Assembly (NCBI GenBank): GCA_030374765.1
Contig: JARGXX010000115.1
Span: 1,403,501 to 1,467,500 of the forward strand
Source: Agarophyton chilense
Taxonomy: Eukaryota > Rhodophyta > Florideophyceae > Gracilariales > Gracilariaceae
Length of the DNA stretch: 64,000 nt
Direction of reading: 5' to 3'
Position numbers and translations under genes: made by a program. Shown here piece after piece: positions 11,152 through 21,083 of the stretch (positions are counted from its first letter, which is position 1; the number at the start of each line of letters is the position of its first letter). The notes under the pieces were generated by a model. It saw only the letters and a program-made list of their open reading frames with translations, was not told where the DNA came from and did not search any database.

Positions 11152-12927
11152 TCATTCCTCCGCACGAGGTGGACCCCCGCCCAGGCGGTTGGCTAAGGCA
11201 TCCCGCATGGCGGCCACATCACCGGAGATCTCGGAAGGGCGAAGCCCCACCTCCCGAAGGAAGCGCGCGATGACCTCGCCCCGCTCCGCGCTAGCGGCGG
11301 TGGCGGGCCCGCCCGCCACCGATGGAGTCGGATAGGAATCCGTTCGCACGGCATCAGCAGCCCCGGATGGAGCCGCACCACCGTATTCAACGGACTCCTC
11401 ACCGGCCTCGCCGGACTCGTCACCCTCCATCGGAGCGTAACCCGGATCCTCCGGTTCGTTGTCGACCATCGGGTCACCATCCGCATAGTCGCGGTAATAG
11501 TCGCTCGAGTCGACATACCCTCGCGGGTGGTCGGCCGGGACTTCACGCGGCGCATGCCGGTTGGCTTCCGCTTCCTCGCGGCTGATCTCGTGGTACTCCC
11601 AGGGGTCGAAGTAGATGAAATCCCCCGCTAGCGCGGTATTCTTCCCGAATCCGGGGCCAGACCTGCTACGCGGTTGAATGCGTTGGGAGTTCCCCAGCGG
11701 GACCTCATCCCACTGGACCCCCTCCACAAAGTCGAGGAGGCCCAGCATCTCTTCTTCGTTTGCCTCGCCTCCGAGGGGGATGCGCATGTCCAAACGGCGG
11801 ATCGCAGCCCGCACACGCGGTGGCACGTACCACAATCGGTATTGGTCGTACGCCTCAGCGAGGATAAAAGCCGCAATGCGGACGGCCCATTCACTTACCA
11901 CGACGGACCACCACCCCGACTGGGGATCGTTCAAGAACGATGACCCTACATAGGTGAAGACTGGGGGCAGCTCAATGAAGCAACCCCAGCACGCCTCCAA
12001 GGAGGACCACCAGTCTGGGAGACTGACGTACCGACCACGTCGGTGAGCAGGCGCGATGCGCTCAATCTCCGTGTTCTGGTACGGTACGAAATACCCGGTC
12101 CGGGCCCGCCAACGCCGCTCATCGCGGATGAAGTTCTGAAGGAAGTTCGAGCGCGACTGCCGCGGTTGGTAGCGGAACTCTGCCCGAAGAATCGGTCGTA
12201 CCCAGCAAAGGGCTTCTTGCCGAGCGATCGGGGTGCCCCTCCAAGCGAGGGTTTCCAATCCGTTAAGACGGTCGCAGTACGACATTTCCTCGCGAGTGCG
12301 GTAAAGGTGGACGTCGAATTCGACCTCTGGCGGTATCGGGAACTCGAAAGGCGCCCGATGGTGCCTGAGATAAGCGATCCGCACAAGCGCGGCGTGAGCC
12401 TCCGCAGAGGATTCACCGCGTCGGCGGACTATGTGGTGTACCGGGATGGCGATACGATTACGCCAATCCCAGGACATGGTCACCACGCCGGGCAGGTCGC
12501 CCGGGAGCATCTCCGAATTATCGGTGTAGGACTGGATCAAATCCTCGTCGCGGACAGCCAATGGGTGAAACCAAGGCGCATACCGCAACATCGCGGAGCC
12601 ATGCCGAGTTCTCGGATTTGCACCCACAAGGGCGTCGTAGGTCGGCCACTGCGGTGGGTCCGCCTGTCCGCGAAAGCGGGCGCCAATACGGCGGTCTTCG
12701 TACGCGAGGTTGGTAATATCCCCAGGGTGGGGCGCGGACCGGAAGCCGGTGTAACCGCCAAGGGCGGGAGTCGCGGATGTGTTATGACGGCCGGGGTTGG
12801 ACATGGTGCGTGTTGGTGTGCTGTTGTTGGAATCGGATGCAGAGAGCGTGCGTGGGATCCTTGGTGAAGGTGTGTTGGTTTCCGGAGACCCGGTGTCGGA
12901 CGCGCTCTTATCATGACGAGCTGCCAT
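11152..12927 (-). CDS. Element C antisense ORF, open throughout
   Basis: About 592 residues on minus from ATG at 12,927 (MAARHDKSASD), 48 bp inside the 3' LTR edge, to 11,152; convergent with pol. N-terminal ~100 residues are Ser/Thr/Pro-rich. Conserved core blocks: APWFHPLAVRDEDLIQSY, DWRNRIAIP, PILRAEFRYQPRQSRSNF, YFVPYQNTEIERI, CWGCFIELPPVFTYVGS, NDPQSGWWSVVVSEWA, LWYVPP, GDFIYFDPWEYHEISREEA. Then an acidic, low-complexity tail and a short helical end. No signal peptide, membrane helix or catalytic motif is seen, and no family is recognised. Conservation with B and E, which have different LTRs, argues for a real protein. It could assist Gag or RNA, act as a silencing suppressor, or bind host chromatin: all speculative. 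Confidence 0.78.
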   Translation of the reverse strand: MAARHDKSASDTGSPETNTPSPRIPRTLSASDSNNSTPTRTMSNPGRHNTSATPALGGYTGFRSAPHPGDITNLAYEDRRIGARFRGQADPPQWPTYDALVGANPRTRHGSAMLRYAPWFHPLAVRDEDLIQSYTDNSEMLPGDLPGVVTMSWDWRNRIAIPVHHIVRRRGESSAEAHAALVRIAYLRHHRAPFEFPIPPEVEFDVHLYRTREEMSYCDRLNGLETLAWRGTPIARQEALCWVRPILRAEFRYQPRQSRSNFLQNFIRDERRWRARTGYFVPYQNTEIERIAPAHRRGRYVSLPDWWSSLEACWGCFIELPPVFTYVGSSFLNDPQSGWWSVVVSEWAVRIAAFILAEAYDQYRLWYVPPRVRAAIRRLDMRIPLGGEANEEEMLGLLDFVEGVQWDEVPLGNSQRIQPRSRSGPGFGKNTALAGDFIYFDPWEYHEISREEAEANRHAPREVPADHPRGYVDSSDYYRDYADGDPMVDNEPEDPGYAPMEGDESGEAGEESVEYGGAAPSGAADAVRTDSYPTPSVAGGPATAASAERGEVIARFLREVGLRPSEISGDVAAMRDALANRLGGGPPRAEE

Positions 12928-12960
12928 GCCGACTTCCCCTTCGAGATGTTCGCCCTGTCT

Positions 12961-13217
12961 TAAGGGGGGGGATATGAAGAGCAACGCCCTCCAGGGAGGT
13001 TTTTGGGGACTTAAGTTTTTTCCGGAGCCTCCGGCGTGCAAGCTCGTTATGAGTAGGAGTAATCCGCTTTCACGGCGACACCCGGAACGCCGGTGATGCC
13101 CCGGCGGGACCGAGTGCCATACACGTGGCCGCCAGATTGGCTCCTTTTGTTAGACCGACATTTAGCTATTTAGGATAGACTTTATTTGTTGTATTCTACG
13201 GTGACTACAGTACTTAG
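12961..13217 (+). repeat. Polypurine tract and partial 3' LTR of element C
   Basis: The run at 12,961-12,975 (TTAAGGGGGGGGATA) is a polypurine tract, where plus-strand DNA synthesis is normally primed. The LTR begins TGAAGAGCAACG at 12,976 and matches the 5' LTR until 13,217, where sequence from inverted element D takes over. It has no copy of the 24-bp G-box unit, unlike the 5' LTR. Confidence 0.78.
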
Positions 13218-13386
13218 ACAGCTGGGAGTTCCGTGTTTAACGGTGGGCGCTTCGCGCGCGGACCAGGTAACTGGCACGACCACCAACGAGGTTGGGATAG
13301 CGTGAGCGGTTGCTTCCTTCCCCGCGTTGGGGCATGGACGGAGATGGTGCGTGGCACCATCAGCCATTCCATTCCGTGTTCACGGT

Positions 13387-16019
13387 TTATCCCTCTTGGG
13401 CGTTTACCAGCGTGGCTGGGAGTGCGGTCCTCGCAAGGCGGTGGTATCGCATTACCGTGGAGCGCGGGAGGTGCTCGATGGGCTCCGGGGTGTCCCACTC
13501 CGGCCCGTATCCGTACCAGCGGGTCCGGTACTGGAGCAACCCGTGCCCATCGTAGCTATGTCCGACGATTCGGTCGTGGACGTAATCCTGCACGTAAACT
13601 TGCCGGCCTTGCCGGGTGGTGGTGACCCGGGCCTCAGCGCCGCGTGGTGCTGGGCTCGTCGTCACCTGTTCCGGGTCACCCGGTTTGTCATTCCACTCTG
13701 CAGTTGTTGCCGGGTTGCCGGGGCTGCCGTACCGCTTCGCGGAAGTTGCCGGCGCGGCCGGGTTGTGTTTCCGCTGGGTGGTAGGGGCTTCCCTGAAGTC
13801 CGCTCTTACCGCGAGTTTGCGGGGATCCTTCCGTCTTGGTGACGGTTCGCCGAAGGCCTCCGCTTGATTTGCGGCATGCGGCGTTCCCATTGGTGGGCAG
13901 TTTCCGCCGTGCGGTGCGCCGCGGGCGGTGAGTGGTCCACCGTCCCGGCGATCCGTCTCCGCGGGGTGGCTGTCAGCCAATGACCGGGATGCCGGGTGCC
14001 CATTGGTCCGATCTCCCGCCCGGGTCACGTGACCTTGAGGACGGGTGGTCGGGCCGTCGCGGACGGTTGGCTCCGATTGTTCGGCAAGGGAGGAGGTTTT
14101 CGACTTGTCGTTGCGCCCCTTTTCCCCCATGGGGTTCGTACCGTTCTCAACGGAGTGGCTCGCTGGACCTGCTTGCGCAGCGCCTGCCGGAGTACCGGTA
14201 TCGACCGAAACGCTCGGTGTGCAACCGCGAATGTGCGGGGAGCCCTCAGTTGCTTCCACGCGATGCGGAGCGTCCGTAGGGTCTCGCTTCCCGGCTTCGG
14301 GTCTTCGAGCGCCTTGGTTCCCTTTGCGGGGTTGCGTGGCGGTCGGGTTGACCGCCGCGTCCCGCGGGAGCGGATTGGCGTCCGGCGACGATGCCGGTTG
14401 CCCGCTCGGGGGCCTTGCCCGGGGTGTCCGGTTAAACTTCCGTTGCGACGGCGATGCTTCCGCGATTGAGCGGGTCCCCTCTCCCTCCTTACACGGAGCG
14501 GCATAGAGAGTGGTAGAAACGCCCAACTGGCGGGGATAGACACCGCGCAGTGGGTGAGAGAAGAAAGGCCATTCAGGCCAGTGTCCGATTGAATCGGTAT
14601 ATCAGAGAGTCCCACGGGTGGGTTGTAGAGCGGGAATCGCTTATTGGCGGGTAAAGCAACCATCTGGATGGGATAGATTAGCCCTACCGTAGAAACAGGA
14701 ACTTCCGCAATATGCGAGGGATTCTGAGAACCATCCTCGTTGCGAGGGGCTGAAGCATCCAGAGTTCTGTTAAATGGCCCTCCTCTGCGCCTTGGGCGTA
14801 TGCAGGCCATCGAACGCTGAACAGCGGAAGGCATTACTGAAAGCCACGAGTTCCAGCAACTCTCATGATCCGAACAATTCGGTAGCCCATCCAGCAATGG
14901 CTGGGCTTTGAAATTCACCAACTGAGGTGGTATCTTTCCGACGTCAGTCGTGCAGAACCGACGGTAGTCGATGACAGCAATCCAAGAACCATTGGATAAG
15001 TTAACCAGTAATGCTGGTGGCGACACACACGGCAGTGTGGATAAGTTCAGCGTAGACTGGGGACCTCCGACGAGATTATCGCCCTCCTCAGGGTGACCCA
15101 TTCCGGTTGAACCGGTACGATCCCCTTGAAGGGTAAAGATAGACATGGGGTGAGGAGCAACTCTTCCGATGACTTGGTTCCTAACCAGATACCGGTGTTT
15201 CTCTCCAAAGTTGGAAACACATACACAAAACGACTTGTCGGGCTCAATGTGAACCATTCCATCCGCGAAAGCGAGTTGATGCCTGTTCGACAGTGATGGT
15301 ATCGGTCAAACGATTCGAGTACCGTGCTGACGAGAACTGACACGCACCCAAGAGTGGGACTTTGGCGGAATGAAAATCGACTCGTCGACACGAAGCTTTG
15401 TAGACTCGCGAAAAACGGCGGGGAACTCCTGTGCAGCAGGAAGAGGAACATGCTTCTTCGATGCACGCTTCGGCGGACGGCGGACGATGGGAACAGAGGA
15501 TCCATCGTCCAATTCCACACGCGTTAAGCGGGGTAGAATCGCTTCGACGAAACGGTCGCAAAAATCACAATCCAAGATGAGAGGGGCGGGGAGTGACCGA
15601 CAGACAATAAAGTGCAGCTTCACGACGCAGGGTCCTAAGCGTACCACCAAATCGATCACTCCAACCGTTTCTAACGGGTTATTACCAGCGTCAGCGGCGT
15701 CTAATGCTACGCCACGGCGGATTTGCGACTGCAAAGCAGGTGGTAGGATAGATTCCACGACGAAGTTCGGTTCTGTACCTGTATCCAACACAGTGAGAAA
15801 ATGCACCATGAACTTGGTAGTAAGGCCTAGGTCAGCGTAAACTTTAAAGTTTCCCTTCGCCATGACCATGACTCTTTCCGGGAACCGGTTGTGATGTACC
15901 CGTTTCCACGGTCGACGCAAAACACCGAGGTGTTTAGAGTCCGCGTCTGCAGTGTCCTTCCTTGTCAGGATTTTCACCGGGGAGCGAGGCATCGGCGCCT
16001 CGGGCGTCGTCAGCCTCAA
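13387..16019 (-). CDS. Element D pol: protease, tail and chromodomain
   Basis: Same content as element C pol: protease-like region (about 15,500-15,860, with VLDTGTEPNF), Pro/Arg-rich tail and chromodomain (about 13,435-13,600, VYVQDYVHDRI, RTRWYGYG). No RT, RNase H or integrase core is recognisable. Nearly residue-identical to C over the last 379 residues. Fossil. Confidence 0.72.
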
Positions 16020-16054
16020 CTCTGAGGACGCCTCTCCCGAAGGGGAGACTCCCT

Positions 16055-18166
16055 CTATTCTTTTCCCTGTACAGGGTTCTGGTCGGGCGAAGGCCCAACT
16101 TCCTCGGCAACGAGGGCATGATTCCGTTGCACGGTAGCTACCGCAGGAGCGGGTTGAGATCCACCTGAGTGGTTTGGCGCTGGTGCGGCGCGTGCCGGCT
16201 GAGCCGGTTTGTACCGAGAATTCGGAGTGTGAGCCAATGCGTTGGGGAAGTCCGTCTTCGCGCGGAGATATGACGTGAGTGGCACGGAGCCCTTCTCCTG
16301 CGGGGAGAGGGCTTCGTAATTATCCACCACTCGCGCCATATCGCGTAGCGATAAAAGGCATTGCGGGGAGGTGTGCCCGCGCTCGTAGCACAAGTGGCAC
16401 ACCGACGTCACTCCCGCGTTTCGCGGTACGGCATTCCGAGCATCGGTGTAGCTTCCGGGTTCCCGGTTTCCAACCCATCCAGGGCGCTGACTTCGTGTCA
16501 TTCCGTTCGAGTACGGCACACGGGGGGCCGGAGTGCGGCGGTCATTAAGATAAAAGACCTGCCCGTTCTCCGTGTCCCTTGCGGTTGATTCGACCGAGCC
16601 ATCCGTCGTAGACGGTAATTCCGTTGTCGGAATAGATAAACCATCGTGATGGATGACATTCATATTGTCATAACCCTGTTTGGGGATGCCATCCGTCGCA
16701 AATGACGGTGAAGAAGAGTCCGACTCAAGCAGCAATGCTTTAGCGGCCTTCGACCGGGTTCCCGGATTGCGTGCACGTAGTGCATCTCCCTCTGCGCGGG
16801 CAAACTGTACGAGTTCAAGCTAGGTCACCTTCGGCTCTTGTTCCCTGTAACGGGCGACAAGAGTCTTGATGGCTGGATCCAAGCCATCAATGAACATCGT
16901 ACAGCGTTCCCCAGCGGGGTATACATTACCACAACGGTGGAAAGCCTTATTCAGGCGTACCGAGTAATCGGTCTCGAGCTCGCCGGAGCATTGTCGAGTG
17001 TCTCGCAAAGCGAGTATCGCCGCTTGTATCGCGGAGTTGGTTGCGTAGGAATGCAGGAGGTACTGCACGGCCTCGGGCCAGCAGGTCACACCTCCTTCGG
17101 AGGCTCGTGACGAGCCCCGAACCGACAAAAACTGATCTTCAGCGACACCCCGTAGAAAGTAGGGTAGCGCCACGTAGGCTTGTCCTTCGTTCATTCCGAG
17201 TATATCGGCTTCCGCTACAAAGCGGTGTAGGAAATCCAAGACCAGAATTGGATCATCCCCAGTAAACGACTGGTTACGAAGTGAAAGCTGCATCCGCTTG
17301 ATGCAGTCTTTCACTTTACCCGTGTCACGCGGTGTCCGACCTAAAGAGGAATCTTCTAGCCGGTAATACCGGTAGGACAGGAGTGTCCCGTACAGAGGGT
17401 TGGTGGGCTTCAAGTGTTTGAGGCCCGCATGTCGCCGACCCTTGGGGCGCGACCGGATGGCCCCGTAGGTGGCAGAGGACCGCTTTGAGCAGGAAGAGCG
17501 CCCATAACGATCCTGTGGGTCATCGCTCACCGACGAATCGGAACTCTCCGAGTCACTCGGTTTACCGTCCGACTCAGATGATGAGTCGGACGGGTGTCCG
17601 TGCTTACGGTTAGAATCCCGGTTCTTCCGGCTCTTCCGGTTCCGCGACTGGGTCTCTCGATGAGAGACAACCGGTCTAGCCGCGTTCGCGGGCGAGGTTA
17701 ACGTCCTCTCGACCGACTCAAGTCGGCTTCGGAGACGCTCGAAGCGATTCTCCATACCTTCTGCGAAGGAAGACGGAGCGCCAAAACACTCGAGTAGTGT
17801 ATTGACGTCCGACTGCAATACGCGGATATCCTCGGCTAACTCACTTGGAGGGGGGTTAGCGAGGCTTCCTCGTAAAGAGGTGAACTCCCTCGAGAGGGTA
17901 TTGTGAGCAGCCCGCAGGGAGCGGAGCTGCTCTTCCAAGCGTACAATCCGCGCTTGGTCGACCAACCGCGGAGGCGGAGAAACCACCGTTGCGACGGTCG
18001 TTAACCCGGAATCGGGCTGCGGGTCTTCAGTGCCGGTGACCGGTATCTACCGGGAATGGGGTTTTGGAGCCAGGGCCTGTGTAACATCAGTGCCCCTGGC
18101 ATCACCGCTTTGGCGGGAACGGCTGCGTGTTGCAGGAGGCTCCATGCTAGGCGGTTTCCTTGGCAT
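16055..18166 (-). CDS. Element D gag
   Basis: Minus-strand Gag from ATG at 18,166 with the same parts as C: Arg/Ser-rich N-terminus, capsid-like region (about 16,830-17,420), CCHC knuckle CHLCYERGHTSPQC (about 16,358-16,399). The slippery heptamer is at 16,061-16,067. Across most of its length it is almost identical to C, but the first ~150 bp and the adjoining leader and LTR are more diverged and closer to element A. Fossil with few breaks. Confidence 0.75.
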
Positions 18167-18289
18167 TGGCAGCACCGTCTCGACGGAAGAATAGAAAGCA
18201 AACCGGTGAGACCGGAGAAACCCTGTTAAACGGAAAACAACCTCAGAGAGGACACAAGAAGTCTTGACTTTTAAGTCGGGAGACCAATT

Positions 18290-19202
18290 TGTAGGACAAT
18301 GCCGCCAAGGGGGAAAACCTACGAAGACGTCCGGATCTTCCTCTCACGAGGTAACCGGCGCGGTAGAGCCCTCCCAGGTATCGGCGCGCAATGCCGGGTG
18401 TAAGCTGGAGCCGAACCGTCGCGACGGGCGCAGGGAGGCTGAAAGAAGCCGAGAATATCCGCCGAAGCGGTGCTTGCGTATCCTCTGAGGAGGCAAAACC
18501 CACGAGAGTGGCGAGCACAACAGGTGTCAGTGCGAGCCGCAAGAGTGGGAATTGCCCAATGAAGGGGAGGAAAAGGGAAGGAAAATGGGAACGGGAGGCA
18601 AGAGGGCGAGGTTGACCACGAGTCGCAAGAGGGGACTCGGGAATAGCCGGCACTGCCGGGTGTAGCAAACCGTATACACGGGCGGAACCACGAAGTGGGA
18701 ATAGATACCCAACACACGAAGGCTGCTTGAACGTCCAAGGGGGTTGGGAAGCCGTGCACCACGGGAAATCTCTCCCTAAGGAGTTGTACATCCGCGCAGG
18801 CGGTTCGACCCAGAGCCAAGATCTGAAAGACCAAGATCACCCTTGTTGGGGAGACTTTACTGGACCGGCGGCCGCGAGGCCGGCGGCCTAAGTACTGTAG
18901 TCACCGTAGAATACAACAAATAAAGTCTATCTTAAATAGCTAAATGTCGGTCTAACAAAAGGGGCCAATCTGGCGGCCACGTGTCGCGCGGGCGCTGCGG
19001 CCACGTGTCGCGCGGGCGCTGCGGCCACGTGTCGCGCGGGCGCTGCGGCCACGTGTATGGCACCCGGTCGTGCCGGTGCATCACCGGCGTTCCGGGTGTC
19101 GCTGTGAAAGCGGAGAACTCCTACTCATAACGAGGTTGCACGCCGGAAGCTCCGGAAAAAACTTAAGTCCCCAAAAACCTCCCTGGAGGACGTTGCTCTT
19201 CA
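18290..19202 (-). repeat. LTR of element D, with expanded 24-bp repeat
   Basis: 913 bp. Read on plus it starts TGTAGGACAATG and ends GTTGCTCTTCA. Its extra length comes from additional copies of the 24-bp G-box unit at 18,977-19,048. Over about 350 aligned bases it differs from the C 5' LTR at around 3-4% of positions by eye, far more than the internal regions differ. Confidence 0.82.
18977..19048. repeat. 24-bp tandem repeat in LTR, three units
   Basis: Three perfect 24-bp units, each opening CCACGTGTCGCGCGGGCGCT, followed by a partial CCACGTGT. Unit number varies among family-1 LTRs: three here, one in the C 5' LTR (slightly altered) and in both A LTRs, none in the C 3' LTR. Each unit holds a CACGTG G-box, so unit number may alter LTR promoter strength (inference). 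Confidence 0.85.
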
Positions 19203-19600
19203 ACCTCTTCACACAAAGCCCATGTATGTCGCCATCGACAAAGCAGAAGACAATTGCTCTCTCGAAACGCGAAGCAGGATATTTCGCAGCGTCAGCGGCC
19301 TCTTCGCAAACAATATGGCTGTGCTGAATACTTTTTAACATTGGTTACTTTTTGAAGTCCACGACTCCATTACAAATGGACAATAACGCCGCAATTTTGG
19401 TAGCAAATCAAACCGCTCCCACCACGCATCGGAAGTATATTGACCTCTGCATAGATTACTTCCATGATCTCATCAAAAGCAATCACATCGATATCTAGCA
19501 CACCCCTACCATTTCTATGTTTGCAGACGTCCTGACGAAAGCGCTCAAGAAAAAGACGTTCACTTGATGTCAAGACGCTTTCAACAGCGTGCTTCCACCA
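19203..19600 (+). mobile_element. Ty1/copia pol remnant, RNase H part (right piece)
   Basis: Translated on plus, this gives the copia RNase H signature KQKTIALSKREAGYFAASAA..TIWL, a KYIDLCIDYFHDLI block (compare KHIDIRHHFIRE), and the closing FADVLTKALKK (compare ADILTKAL). It begins directly at the outer edge of the element D LTR. It is on the same strand and in logical order with the RT piece at 4203-4970. Old fossil, broken. Confidence 0.65.
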
Positions 19601-20883
19601 ACACCAATCTACCATCAGCGTGCAGGTAAATGCTAGACTGCACAAACAACCCACGATGATGGTAGTTTTTCAGCACAGCTAGACTGCACACACACGACAC
19701 ACACGTGAAACACCGTACTAGACGTATAGTCCCGACCGACGTCGCACCCGAGAGTATAGAGAAGGACCACCGTTGTCCGTTACATGGTATGCTTGCCAAA
19801 CCCATCTGAATTGCAGTAATATAGATAATTTAGCCACTATAGCACACTGGTAGTCTTGCTCTTTATGATTATCTGCTTTCCGGGATTCAGGGAGCATTGG
19901 CAACGATTCGTGTGGGGGCAATTTTTTTGAATATTTGTTGAAAATAATTTTAGATAATTTACTATTCTGTTTTTTGGAAAAGTTTTGATACCGGTTTTGC
20001 GATTGCATTTCTTTTCATAACAATGCCCCATCTTACAATTGTTGTGATCAACTATTTTGGAACTCAAGAACTGACAGAAAGGTCTACTGGTGGAGATGCT
20101 TTTACGATGGTAGCGAGCTATCAGTGGAAGTCAAACAGCAGAAATACAAAATCAAGCCATAGGAATTGAGTTTGTTGATCGTAAATCCCGTCAGGTGGAG
20201 CTTTCTGCTGAGAAATAGTATTAGTTTCTACTGCTGGAATTTTGCCGCATAATTTAAAAAAATGAACTAGGGAGGAGCGCTGGATGCTTCAGTTTTGTTC
20301 GTAGTACAATCTGATTCCGGCTCCTTATTCTTATCCGAGGAACGGAACACTAAATGGAGAGGAAAAAGGTTGAGTTTAAAAAAGGGGGTTTTATCTCTTC
20401 GGACAACTGGACGAGGTGGGAGTGATGGAAGGCGGGGATGAATATGTAAGATGATATTGTAGAAAAGAGGCAGCGAGCTTACCCGCTGTATTCTGCTGGT
20501 CGGGATCAACGCTTGTCCGTTGCACTTGGAACGTAATTAAATTTTAGTATAAGCTTGTGAACCTTACCATGACAGGTGCAGCAAAAGCAACAAGGATACG
20601 ACTTTATCAGAAAAAGCAGAAATCCAATTTGTGGAAAAAAGAACTCTGGAGGTGAGAAAAGAGTGGAAACAATGAACAAAGATATGCGGTCAGGAAAAAA
20701 ACAGAGAATAATAGTTGATGAATCGATATGATGAGCTGTGTAGCTCTGACAGAAGCTGATGGGTCCTCTGAGAAAACCCTTCGTACACCGCAATGCGCTG
20801 CGATTCCGCAGGGAGCAATGTGTCACGTTCGTTGCCCTTGTTGTGGCCTCCGTCGTCGTTGAGGGGCGATTGTTTTATTCGGT
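19601..20883. other. Unassigned non-coding stretch
   Basis: No gene recognised. It has a short CA-rich run near 19,685-19,710 and is AT-rich from about 19,900 to 20,260. It may include the old copia 3' LTR, but no boundary can be drawn. Open frames here are short and unsupported. Confidence 0.4.
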
Positions 20884-21083
20884 ATGAGTCGTACGGACCA
20901 AACCGTGCCGAACAAATATTATTGACCGAGTCGTGCGGACTAAACCGTGCCGAAGAAATATTATTGACCGAGTCGTGCGGACCAAACCGTGCCGAACAAA
21001 TATTATTGATCGAGTCGTGCGGGCCAAACCGGGCCGAAGAAATATTATAGACTGAGTCGTGCGGACCAAAACGGTGCTGTCCA
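20884..21083. repeat. 42-bp minisatellite, about 4.7 units
   Basis: Tandem 42-bp units beginning GAGTCGTGCGGACCAAACCG. Successive units alternate GCCGAACAA and GCCGAAGAA, so the underlying unit may be an 84-bp dimer. Since 42 is a multiple of three, all frames stay open through it; on minus the repeat reads as 14-residue units of the type SARFGPHDSVNNI inside a 178-codon open frame (20,690-21,226). Whether that frame is a gene is doubtful. Confidence 0.85.

Larger units (their letters stand above)
5068..13217 (+). mobile_element. Ty3/gypsy family-1 element C
   Basis: Parts in order: 5' LTR (5068-5916), primer-binding site (5920-5937), gag (6040-8151), frameshift signal, pol with protease, tail and chromodomain (to 10,819), opposite-strand ORF (11,152-12,927), polypurine tract (12,961-12,975), and a short piece of 3' LTR that stops at 13,217 where it abuts inverted element D. 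No reverse transcriptase, RNase H or integrase core is recognisable, so this is a reduced, non-autonomous form with several breaks. D shares the same reduced form. The 5' LTR begins TGAAAAGCAACG and ends ..CCTACA. Fairly young: its internal protein regions differ from D by very few residues. Confidence 0.85.
5068..19202. repeat. ~14 kb imperfect palindrome formed by elements C and D
   Basis: Left arm 5068 to about 10,990 and right arm 13,218 to 19,202 are reverse complements. The unpaired centre (about 10,991-13,217) holds the opposite-strand ORF and partial 3' LTR of C. Internal arm sequences are nearly identical; the outer LTR ends are more diverged. The right arm joins the C LTR at 13,217/13,218 with no intervening sequence. 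An assembly artefact cannot be excluded from sequence alone. Confidence 0.85.
13218..19202 (-). mobile_element. Ty3/gypsy family-1 element D, inverted to C
   Basis: Minus-strand order from the right: LTR 18,290-19,202, primer-binding site next to it, gag (18,166 to 16,055), protease and tail, chromodomain (to about 13,387), then an abrupt end at 13,218. The opposite-strand ORF and second LTR are not present. Internally it is almost the same as C and has the same reduced pol. It looks broken. No target duplication is visible around the C+D block (ATCCA before 5068, ACCTC after 19,202), which fits a rearranged pair rather than two clean insertions. Confidence 0.82.

Noticed and set aside
11152-12927. 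Reading the antisense ORF as an envelope gene
   Set aside because: It is on the opposite strand and lacks a signal peptide, membrane anchor and Cys-rich ectodomain pattern.
18977-19048. CRISPR-like array
   Set aside because: Units are directly tandem with no spacers, inside an LTR of a eukaryotic element.
5068-19202. C/D palindrome as a plain inverted segmental duplication
   Set aside because: LTR and leader differ several-fold more than the internal part, and the outer ends are unequal, so a single copy event does not fit.
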